Of a DNA stretch of 5,751 nt, positions 1 to 5,096 are shown piece after piece. The stretch is taken from assembly GCA_028289505.1 (NCBI GenBank), contig JANQPK010000361.1, positions 1 to 5,751 of the forward strand, written 5' to 3'. Source of the stretch: Cyclobacteriaceae bacterium. GTDB lineage: Bacteria > Bacteroidota > Bacteroidia > Cytophagales > Cyclobacteriaceae. The notes beneath the pieces are model-generated. The model was given only the letters and a program-made list of their open reading frames with translations. It made no database searches and was not told the origin of the DNA. The position numbers and the translations under genes are program-made. Numbering within the stretch: position 1 is the first letter of the stretch; the number at the start of each line of letters is the position of its first letter.

Positions 1-653
1 ATCTGGATCTGACCTGAGCTTGGTCCTTGGTTTAATACCGTTACCTGATCTATACTGGCCATGGGAATGTTATCTATTGGAGTAATCATGGTAGTGGTCC
101 CACCACAATTTACTGGTCCATCAGTAAAGTAACCACTTACGGTAACCGGATAACTGATAGTCCCAGGTGGATAGGTATGGCTGATGGCATTTGTAGGGCC
201 CGAACCATCACCGTAGTCTATTAAAAATTCTTGGTAATAAGTATCGATTATATTAACATGGACGCTATAGTTATTGCATAAGGTGAGGTCAAATACTGGT
301 TGCTGGACAGGTAACACTTCGATTCGAATCGTGTCAGTTCTTGGTGTTTGAAAGGCATCAACATGAGTTAATAAATATGTACCAGGTTCCGTATAGGTAT
401 AGGTAGTATTTGTGGTTGAATTGGTCTGTGGACATAAGCTTGGATCATACTTTGGTGAAGAAATATTGCAGGTATCCGCATCATATAAATAGGCACCCCC
501 ACCACTTAAGTCAATCAGTGTCACTGTCAATGGGGCACATCCCTTGGCATAATCTACTTGGAATCTACCTAATGGGCTTACTACCTGACCTAATACAAAC
601 GTAGGCAGGCTTAAAAAAATAACCCATACGATATAAAAAGCCGCTTTATGCAT
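1..653 (-). CDS. Secreted PKD-domain surface protein, N-terminal part (runs off the left edge)
   Basis: The frame is open from the ATG at 653-651 to the window edge, giving 217 residues and no stop, so only the N-terminus is present. Residues 1-22 form a classical Sec signal peptide: a short basic start (MHKAA), a hydrophobic core (FYIVWVIFLSLPTFVLG) and likely cleavage before Gln23. The mature part looks like tandem immunoglobulin-like PKD modules. Residues 31-115 contain 'GCAPLTVTLIDLS' and a closing 'YTYTEPGTYLLTHVDA'; residues 120-175 contain 'DYGDGSG' followed by 'SHTYPPG' and 'YPVTVSG'. Several cysteines (39, 62, 74, 126, 183) could form disulfides after export. Proteins of this build in Bacteroidota are commonly large, cell-surface or secreted, and carry a C-terminal type IX secretion or gliding-motility domain; that end lies outside the window, so the sorting route is inferred. 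The gene starts 31 nt after the hisS stop with no terminator between, so read-through from hisS is likely. There is no clear Shine-Dalgarno sequence. Confidence 0.85.
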   Translation of the reverse strand, partial: MHKAAFYIVWVIFLSLPTFVLGQVVSPLGRFQVDYAKGCAPLTVTLIDLSGGGAYLYDADTCNISSPKYDPSLCPQTNSTTNTTYTYTEPGTYLLTHVDAFQTPRTDTIRIEVLPVQQPVFDLTLCNNYSVHVNIIDTYYQEFLIDYGDGSGPTNAISHTYPPGTISYPVTVSGYFTDGPVNCGGTTTMITPIDNIPMASIDQVTVLNQGPSSGQIQ

Positions 654-684
654 ATATCTGTTAACAGGACGAGAATTAAGGCAA

Positions 685-2058
685 CTAAGTCTCCAGCAGT
701 TTGCCAAATAACTGTGCTTCAGTAAGTTCTTCCTGATCACCTGTGTCCATGTACTTTACTGAAATTTTGCCGCTTTTGATCTCATCCGAACCTATCAGAA
801 CAACTAAGGGTATTCCTTTTTTATTGGCGTAGTTGAGCGGTTTTTTTAGTTTGACCCTGTCCGGATACAGTTCTGCGGACACCTGGTTGGATCTCAATTT
901 TGATAATAATCCCAGGGCATGGGGCTCACTGGCTGGATCCATGGCGATCAGCAATACTTGACAAGCATTGGATTCCTGTTCAATGAACAAATTCAGTTGT
1001 TCCATGGCATCATAAATCCTATCCACCCCAAAGCTTATGCCCACACCTGATACTCCAGGCAGGCCAAAAATGCCGGTAAGGTCGTCGTAACGACCGCCTC
1101 CGCATACGCTACCTATCTGGGCATTGTTTATGGTAACTTCAAAGATGGTGCCGGTATAGTAAGCCAAACCCCTGGCCAGGCAAGGGTTAATGATCAACCT
1201 GGGGTTTTCAATGCCCAAACTGGACACATGGTCATAAACAAGGTTTAAGTCCGCTAAACCCGCTGCGCCTTCCGGGGAGTCTTTAATATATTCGCTTAGT
1301 ACAGGTTGTAATTCTTGATAACTGCCCGACCAATCGAACAATGGACTGAGCAGGTCCAGTTGGTTTTGCTTAAATCCTTTGGCTTCTAGTTCACCAAGTA
1401 CTTTTTGGGGTCCTATTTTATTCAATTTGTCTAAAGAGACTGCGAGTTCTGTTTGCCTGCCAGGTGCACCAATCACTTCTGATATTCCATTTAGGAGCTT
1501 TCGGTGATTGATTTGGATACTATAATCGTTGATGTGTAGTCGTTCAAATATTGCATTGATCATAGCTACAATCTCTGCTTCGCATAAAAGTGAGTTGGTA
1601 CCAATAACATCCGCATCACACTGGTAAAACTCTCGGTAACGGCCTTTCTGGGGACGGTCAGCCCGCCATACTGGCTGCATTTGATAACGTTTGAAAGGAA
1701 AAGTAATCGCATGTCGATTCATCACCACGTAGCGAGCAAAAGGAACAGTGAGATCATATCTTAGTCCTTTTGAGGCTATTTTAGGCAGTAATTCTACAAA
1801 CCCTTGCTGATAGTCTGCTTCAGATGTGGCTTTCAGGTAATCTCCGGAATTCAGGATTTTATATAATAATTGATCGCCTTCATCTCCATATTTTCCGGAT
1901 AATACCGATAGATTTTCCATACTGGGGGTTTCCAGCGGTTGAAAGGCAAATCTTTCGAAAACAGCCCGGATATTCCTAAAAATATATTGGCGTTTAGCCA
2001 TAGTTTGAGGACCAAAATCTCTTGTGCCCTTTGGAATCCCCAGGTGGCTTGAACTCAT
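685..2058 (-). CDS. hisS: Histidine--tRNA ligase (HisRS)
   Basis: This is a cytoplasmic class IIa aminoacyl-tRNA synthetase that charges tRNA-His with histidine using ATP. It has 457 residues, complete from ATG (2058-2056) to TAG. The N-terminus 'GIPKGTRDFGP' (7-17) is the typical HisRS opening. Residues 101-110 (YDLTVPFARY) belong to the active-site core. Class II motif 2 lies at about 125-150 (YQMQPVWRADRP then GRYREFYQCDAD). The histidine-specific motif RGLAYYTG is at 296-303, and motif 3 (GVGISFGVDRI) is at 338-348. The C-terminal anticodon-binding domain (about 367-457) shows 'AELYPDRVKLKKPLNYA'. It is longer than the roughly 424-aa E. coli enzyme, with extra sequence at about 57-80 ('YGDEGDQLLYKIL'), as in the longer HisRS forms. 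A candidate promoter is at 2100-2130. The downstream PKD gene starts 31 nt after the stop. All signature motifs are intact, so the call is secure. Confidence 0.97.
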   Translation of the reverse strand: MSSSHLGIPKGTRDFGPQTMAKRQYIFRNIRAVFERFAFQPLETPSMENLSVLSGKYGDEGDQLLYKILNSGDYLKATSEADYQQGFVELLPKIASKGLRYDLTVPFARYVVMNRHAITFPFKRYQMQPVWRADRPQKGRYREFYQCDADVIGTNSLLCEAEIVAMINAIFERLHINDYSIQINHRKLLNGISEVIGAPGRQTELAVSLDKLNKIGPQKVLGELEAKGFKQNQLDLLSPLFDWSGSYQELQPVLSEYIKDSPEGAAGLADLNLVYDHVSSLGIENPRLIINPCLARGLAYYTGTIFEVTINNAQIGSVCGGGRYDDLTGIFGLPGVSGVGISFGVDRIYDAMEQLNLFIEQESNACQVLLIAMDPASEPHALGLLSKLRSNQVSAELYPDRVKLKKPLNYANKKGIPLVVLIGSDEIKSGKISVKYMDTGDQEELTEAQLFGKLLET

Positions 2059-2099
2059 AAAAAATCGCGTTTAACTACAAAAAAGCAACGAAATGGTTT

Positions 2100-2130
2100 C
2101 AAAATCAAAAGGAAAGATAAAATAATGCAA
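2100..2130 (-). promoter_or_regulatory. Candidate Bacteroidota-type promoter for hisS
   Basis: Read on the minus strand, a TTG (2130-2128) is followed after exactly 20 nt by TGATTTTG (2107-2100). This matches the Bacteroidota -33 TTG / -7 TAnnTTTG pattern with one mismatch in the -7 box. Transcription would start near 2093 and leave a leader of about 35 nt. The site is AT-rich, so chance matches are possible. Confidence 0.4.
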
Positions 2131-2137
2131 TAGGTGT

Positions 2138-2167
2138 ATGGTTATTCTGGTTAATCTACTAAATTTG
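2138..2167 (+). promoter_or_regulatory. Candidate Bacteroidota-type promoter for the 59-aa gene
   Basis: TAAATTTG at 2160-2167 is an exact match to the Bacteroidota -7 box TAnnTTTG. The -33 position, 19 nt upstream (2138-2140), is ATG rather than TTG, so that half is weak. A start about 7 nt after the box would give a leader of about 18 nt before the ATG at 2192. Together with the hisS promoter it makes 2059-2191 a divergent promoter region. Confidence 0.5.
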
Positions 2168-2191
2168 CAGCCTCAATTTTAGCAATCTCTC

Positions 2192-2371
2192 ATGGCCGTA
2201 ACTAGATTAAAAAGGAAAGATCGAAGGAATAAAGCAAGAGCAGCAAACCGGATCAATAGGATCAAACAGCTAAGCCGGCAGCCAGTTATTAAGAAGCTGG
2301 ACGATGATCAACAGGCCGCTGTGGAAGCCGTTACTGCCGAAACTGTGCAATCATCCGAAGAGGAAGAGTAA
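2192..2371 (+). CDS. Small bipolar (basic N-terminus, acidic C-terminus) conserved-looking protein, function unknown
   Basis: This is a 59-codon frame from ATG to TAA. Residues 1-36 hold 14 Arg/Lys and a single acidic residue (starting MAVTRLKRKDRRNKARAANR), while residues 37-59 hold 9 Asp/Glu and no basic residue, ending in four Glu. There is no signal peptide, membrane segment or cysteine. The basic half looks like a nucleic-acid or ribosome-binding helix. I have an impression of similar short 'KRKxRRNxARA...PVIKK' proteins in other Bacteroidota, but I cannot name a family and give no function. Support for a real gene comes from the exact TAnnTTTG box 25 nt upstream, the position filling the gap between hisS and the phosphoesterase gene, and the highly non-random composition. 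Its end is 8 nt from the convergent phosphoesterase stop, with no terminator between. No Shine-Dalgarno sequence is visible, as expected for the phylum. Confidence 0.75.
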   Translation: MAVTRLKRKDRRNKARAANRINRIKQLSRQPVIKKLDDDQQAAVEAVTAETVQSSEEEE

Positions 2372-2379
2372 CATAGATT

Positions 2380-2886
2380 TTATTTACCTCTTTTACCAAG
2401 TTCAATCACCTCTAGATTAGTAGGTCTTCGATTTTCTAGTGTGAGTCTGATCACCGTCTTTTGATGATGGAATCCATGTCTTCCTGCAGCACCTGGATTG
2501 ATATGAAGCAGGTATGAAAAATACGGGTCGGGCATCACTTTCAGGATGTGACTATGACCACAAATCAATACATCAGGCCTTTTGTGAGCGATAATTGATT
2601 TTACTCTCTTATTGTATTTTCCAGGGCTTCCGGCAATGTGAGTCATGAAAATTTTTACACCTTCACGTTCCAACCATTGATCTTCCGGACAAAGGACCCT
2701 GATCTCTTGTCCATCAATATTGCCATAGACTGCCATTGTGGGCTTTATTTGCTGCAGTGACTGTAGAACTTCCACTGATCCTATATCTCCTGCATGTAAA
2801 ATCTCATCGCAGGATTCAAAATACCTGGCAATCTTTGGGTCAAGATAGCTGTGAGTATCTGAAATCAATCCTATGGTGATGCCCAT
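2380..2886 (-). CDS. YfcE/MJ0936-family metallophosphoesterase
   Basis: This is a small cytoplasmic calcineurin-like phosphodiesterase of the YfcE/MJ0936 family. Characterised members hydrolyse phosphodiester bonds using two divalent metals; the physiological substrate is usually unknown and cannot be read here. With the ATG at 2886-2884 it has 168 residues, a normal length. The ligand set is complete: D10 and H12 (ISDTH), D34 (HAGDIG), N56 (YGN), H83 (MTH) and H111/H113 (GHSH), followed by 'INPGAAG' at about 129-135. I chose this ATG because the family usually starts two or three residues before the first beta strand ('MGITIGLISDTH'). A TTG four codons upstream (2898-2896) would give 172 residues but adds only 'xGIG' and has no better ribosome site. 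It converges on the 59-aa gene and is divergent from the HExxH gene. There is no signal peptide. Confidence 0.93.
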   Translation of the reverse strand: MGITIGLISDTHSYLDPKIARYFESCDEILHAGDIGSVEVLQSLQQIKPTMAVYGNIDGQEIRVLCPEDQWLEREGVKIFMTHIAGSPGKYNKRVKSIIAHKRPDVLICGHSHILKVMPDPYFSYLLHINPGAAGRHGFHHQKTVIRLTLENRRPTNLEVIELGKRGK

Positions 2887-2953
2887 TCCAATGCCCAATT
2901 TGGTTAAAAACTGGTAAAAAAATTACTTCTGGTGGAGATTGACAGTTATTAGT

Positions 2954-2964
2954 TGCAAATTGCA
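2954..2964. repeat. 11-bp palindrome (TGCAA-A-TTGCA) in a divergent intergenic region
   Basis: Two perfect 5-nt inverted arms flank one central base. It sits in the roughly 100-nt region between the divergently transcribed phosphoesterase (start 2886) and HExxH protein (start 2988), where an operator for either gene could lie. Short palindromes occur by chance, so a role is only a suggestion. Confidence 0.25.
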
Positions 2965-2987
2965 CTTGTCAGCAGTAATATCACCGC

Positions 2988-3341
2988 ATGATTATTAAAA
3001 CCAGCTTGGTACGAATTCTTTCATTCGGATTTGCCAGGGGAATGTGCTTATATCCCTTTGTACTGATTGGAAAGGAGACGGAAATTACCCAACAGCTGCT
3101 AACCCATGAGAGGATTCATTTGCGTCAGCAAATGGAAACCTTTGTGATCCCTTTCTACTTCTGGTATTTTCTGGAGTTCCTGATCCGATTTATTCAGTAT
3201 CGGAACTTTGAAAAAGCATATCGTAATATTAGCTTTGAACGAGAGGCTTATTATTTTGAGTCTCAGGGAGAATATTTGAGTAACCGAAAAAAGTATGCCT
3301 GGACTGGATTCCTGAATCAGGCACACCCAATCGTAAATTAA
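2988..3341 (+). CDS. Small HExxH-motif membrane-associated protein (putative minimal zincin-like)
   Basis: A complete 117-residue protein. It contains HERIH at 40-44, a textbook HExxH zinc-binding/catalytic signature, followed by a hydrophobic aromatic segment at 52-70 (FVIPFYFWYFLEFLIRFIQ) that could be one membrane helix or an amphipathic membrane anchor. It then has 'NISFEREAYYFE' at 80-91, whose Glu84 or Glu86 could be the third metal ligand, as in gluzincins. The N-terminal 25 residues are also hydrophobic but lack a clear cleavage site. I recognise this general layout (HE.IH.RQQ... then YRNISFEREAY) as recurring in uncharacterised Bacteroidota proteins, but no activity is known to me, so protease function is inference from the motif. 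It is the first gene of a tight plus-strand cluster, with the thioredoxin-like gene 7 nt later. No clear -7 box was found upstream. Confidence 0.85.
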   Translation: MIIKTSLVRILSFGFARGMCLYPFVLIGKETEITQQLLTHERIHLRQQMETFVIPFYFWYFLEFLIRFIQYRNFEKAYRNISFEREAYYFESQGEYLSNRKKYAWTGFLNQAHPIVN

Positions 3342-3348
3342 TTTCTTT

Positions 3349-3906
3349 ATGGCCGAAACACCTTCAACCATGCTACCACTTGGTACGGTAGCACCCGCAT
3401 TCAGTTTACCAGATACGGTATCAGACCAAATGATGTCGTTGCAAGATTTGAAATCAGAAGTGGGTACCGTTATTATGTTTATCTGCAATCATTGTCCTTT
3501 CGTGAAGCATGTCAATCAGGAATTGGTTGCCTTGGCGCAAGATTATCAACCCCAAGGTGTTTCTATAGTTGCAATTAGCTCTAACGATGTGGAAAACTAT
3601 CCACAAGATGGCCCTCAGCAAATGAAGGAAACCGCGGCCCAAGAAGGATATACGTTTCCTTACCTATACGATGAGACCCAACAGGTAGCCCGCGATTATG
3701 ACGCTGCTTGTACCCCAGATTTTTATTTGTTCGACTCAGATTTAAAACTGGTCTATCGAGGACAATTGGATAGCAGCAGACCTGGAAATGGTGTTCTGGT
3801 TACCGGTGAAGATCTCAGGAATGCGCTGGATTCGCTGATAAGTGGAGAGAAAATTACCGATGACCAGCTCCCCTCAATCGGCTGTAACATCAAATGGAAG
3901 TATTGA
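3349..3906 (+). CDS. Thioredoxin-fold/AhpC-TSA-like redox protein with CxxC
   Basis: A 185-residue cytoplasmic protein with no signal peptide. 'LGTVAPAFSLPDT' at 11-23 is the usual opening of peroxiredoxin/TlpA-type thioredoxin folds. 'VIMFICNHCPFVKH' (41-54) carries the redox pair Cys46-Asn-His-Cys49. 'ACTPDFYLFD' (120-129) supplies the cis-proline loop (Pro123) and an extra Cys121. The C-terminus 'PSIGCNIKWK' (175-184) with Cys179 is a conserved tail of this PRX-like subfamily ('thioredoxin family protein', PRX_like1 type). Family members are expected to do thiol-disulfide exchange or peroxide reduction; the substrate is unknown. The gene starts 7 nt after the HExxH gene, and the quinone oxidoreductase frame begins 4 nt after its stop (or overlaps it), so the three are very probably one transcript. 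Length and motifs are intact. Confidence 0.93.
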   Translation: MAETPSTMLPLGTVAPAFSLPDTVSDQMMSLQDLKSEVGTVIMFICNHCPFVKHVNQELVALAQDYQPQGVSIVAISSNDVENYPQDGPQQMKETAAQEGYTFPYLYDETQQVARDYDAACTPDFYLFDSDLKLVYRGQLDSSRPGNGVLVTGEDLRNALDSLISGEKITDDQLPSIGCNIKWKY

Positions 3907-3910
3907 TGGC

Positions 3911-4885
3911 TTGAGAGCAGTTCAACTAAAGGCATTTGGGGGACGCGATCAATTATACCTGGGAGAGGTACCGTGTCCTGAACCATCATCTCAAGAAGTA
4001 TTGATCAAAGTGGCCGCAGCAGGCCTTAATCGAGCAGATATTCTCCAGAGAAAAGGTCTATATCCACCACCACCTGGAACCTCTGAAATATTGGGAATGG
4101 AAGTTTCCGGGGAAGTTGTTGCTGCTGGGTCCGGGGCTGAATCATTAGTTGATGGTAAGGTGATGGCGTTATTATCAGGTGGGGGTTACGCCGAATTTGT
4201 TACTGTTCATAAAGATTTGACTGTCCCGATTCCAAGGCATATGCCTGTGGTTGAAGCAGCAGGTGTGATGGAAGCTTTTCTAACAGGGTGGCAGGCGCTG
4301 AGCTGGTTGATAAAGATTCAGCCAGAGGAAACGATACTTATTCATGCAGGAGCCAGCGGTGTCGGCAGTGCCGCCATCCAATTGGCAAAGCAGCTTAAGA
4401 CAACAGTTGTAGTCACCTCGTCTGAAAGCAAAATTGAATTTTGTAGGGATCTCGGCGCAGATCTTTGTATCAATTACCGCCGGGAGAGATTTGATCAGGT
4501 GATAAAACAACACTATCCCAAAGGGGTAGCTGCAATTGTTGATTTTATTGGTGCCCCTTATTTTCAACAAAACCTTGAGGCACTGGCTCAGGATGGGAGA
4601 ATGGTAATGCTTGGATTACTTGGGGGAAGCAAGTTTGAGAGCGCAAATCTCGGTTCCTTACTATTCAAAAGGCTTACTATTTTGGGTTCCACCCTGCGGT
4701 CAAGATCATTAAGCTACCGCACCAGTCTGGTAGATGATTTTAAAGGGCATTGTGCTCACCTCTTTGAAACCGGTAGCCTCAAAACGGTTATTGATAGGAT
4801 ATTTCCATGGGAAGAGGTAGCCCAGGCACATGCCTACTTGGAATCCAACCAAAGTCGGGGAAAAGTAATCCTCAAGGTTGGATAA
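3911..4885 (+). CDS. NAD(P)H:quinone oxidoreductase, PIG3 family (zinc-free MDR)
   Basis: This is a medium-chain dehydrogenase/reductase without the zinc-ligand pattern, expected to reduce quinones with NADPH in the cytoplasm. From the TTG at 3911 it has 324 residues. The N-terminal GroES-like domain holds 'GLNRADILQRKGLYPPPPG' (38-56) and 'GMEVSGEV' (62-69). The Rossmann domain has the nucleotide loop 'HAGASGVGSAAIQ' (145-157). 'GSTLRSRSLSYRT' (260-272) is the PIG3-subfamily signature. I chose TTG because it yields 'xRAVQLKAFGG', the place where family members normally start, 4 nt after the thioredoxin stop. In-frame alternatives are ATG at 3860 (341 residues) and GTG at 3842 (347), but both would lie inside the conserved C-terminal coding sequence of the thioredoxin gene and add residues with no family resemblance. 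An ATG at 3906 is out of frame. The gene ends just before the hairpin at 4905. Confidence 0.92.
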   Translation: MRAVQLKAFGGRDQLYLGEVPCPEPSSQEVLIKVAAAGLNRADILQRKGLYPPPPGTSEILGMEVSGEVVAAGSGAESLVDGKVMALLSGGGYAEFVTVHKDLTVPIPRHMPVVEAAGVMEAFLTGWQALSWLIKIQPEETILIHAGASGVGSAAIQLAKQLKTTVVVTSSESKIEFCRDLGADLCINYRRERFDQVIKQHYPKGVAAIVDFIGAPYFQQNLEALAQDGRMVMLGLLGGSKFESANLGSLLFKRLTILGSTLRSRSLSYRTSLVDDFKGHCAHLFETGSLKTVIDRIFPWEEVAQAHAYLESNQSRGKVILKVG

Positions 4886-4897
4886 AACTCATCCCCC

Positions 4898-4926
4898 AAA
4901 AAAAAGCCCCGTTTTAAAACGGGGCT
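4898..4926. terminator. Intrinsic-terminator-like hairpin after the quinone oxidoreductase gene
   Basis: Positions 4905-4926 form a perfect 22-nt palindrome with G+C arms (AGCCCCG / CGGGGCT) around TTTTAAAA, preceded by eight A (4898-4905). It starts 13 nt after the TAA of the oxidoreductase gene. Read on the minus strand it is a canonical hairpin plus U-tract; read on the plus strand, the direction of the neighbouring genes, the hairpin is followed by CAATTAAA with no real U-run. It most likely ends the plus-strand operon and could act in both directions. Confidence 0.75.
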
Positions 4927-4961
4927 CAATTAAACCAAAACTATGTATAACACCCTCTTGG

Positions 4962-4975
4962 ACAGTGTACAGTGT
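4962..4975 (+). repeat. Tandem ACAGTGT direct repeat
   Basis: Two adjacent perfect copies of the 7-mer ACAGTGT lie between the terminator hairpin and oxyR. A related AGTGTT follows at 4977-4983. They could be a regulator site or chance; nothing else supports a function. Confidence 0.3.
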
Positions 4976-4981
4976 TGAAGT

Positions 4982-5012
4982 GTTAGTGAGGCAATTGCCC
5001 CTTGTGACTAAC
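4982..5012. repeat. Inverted repeat GTTAGT...ACTAAC enclosing the palindrome GGCAATTGCC
   Basis: Outer 6-nt arms (4982-4987 and 5007-5012) flank a perfect 10-bp palindrome at 4990-4999. The centres differ by 2-3 nt, so the two symmetries are not one continuous stem. It lies about 85 nt upstream of the oxyR start. It could be a protein-binding site or a weak RNA hairpin; the sequence alone does not decide. Confidence 0.35.
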
Positions 5013-5053
5013 TATCGTATAAGAAAATCTAATAATTTTTATAAAACAAATTG

Positions 5054-5085
5054 ATAGTTTCTATTATTGTATAGATAATTGTTAT
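5054..5085. promoter_or_regulatory. Candidate OxyR/LysR autoregulatory site upstream of oxyR
   Basis: The stretch reads ATAG-N3-CTAT (5054-5064), N6, ATAG-N7-TTAT (5071-5085), ending 11 nt before the oxyR ATG. The E. coli OxyR consensus is built from ATAG-N7-CTAT elements. The right element fits with one mismatch (TTAT for CTAT); the left one has a 3-nt rather than 7-nt spacer. LysR-type regulators commonly bind T-N11-A sites next to their own start. A weak -33/-7 pair (TTG 5051-5053 and GATAATTG 5074-5081) overlaps the same segment. The region is AT-rich, so this remains tentative. Confidence 0.35.
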
Positions 5086-5096
5086 GCACACGATTT

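Noticed and set aside
410..604. 64-residue plus-strand open frame
   Set aside because: It lies wholly inside the minus-strand PKD protein, whose signal peptide and domain motifs are clear; the plus-strand peptide has no recognisable features.
2896..2898. TTG start for the phosphoesterase
   Set aside because: It adds only four residues before the ATG at 2886, without a better ribosome site, and the family normally starts right at the first beta strand.
2953..2983. TTG-N20-TAATATCA as a promoter for the HExxH gene
   Set aside because: The spacing fits the Bacteroidota pattern, but the -7 box matches only three of six fixed positions, which is not above chance in AT-rich DNA.
3099..3488. 129-residue minus-strand open frame
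   Set aside because: It is antisense to the HExxH gene and the start of the thioredoxin gene, both with conserved motifs, and its translation looks like shadow sequence.
3454..3989. Two minus-strand open frames (3454-3642 and 3753-3989)
   Set aside because: Both are antisense to the thioredoxin-like gene and its junction with the oxidoreductase, with no start signals or family motifs.
4280..4570. 96-residue minus-strand open frame
   Set aside because: It is antisense to the Rossmann domain of the PIG3 oxidoreductase; the sense frame carries all the conserved motifs.
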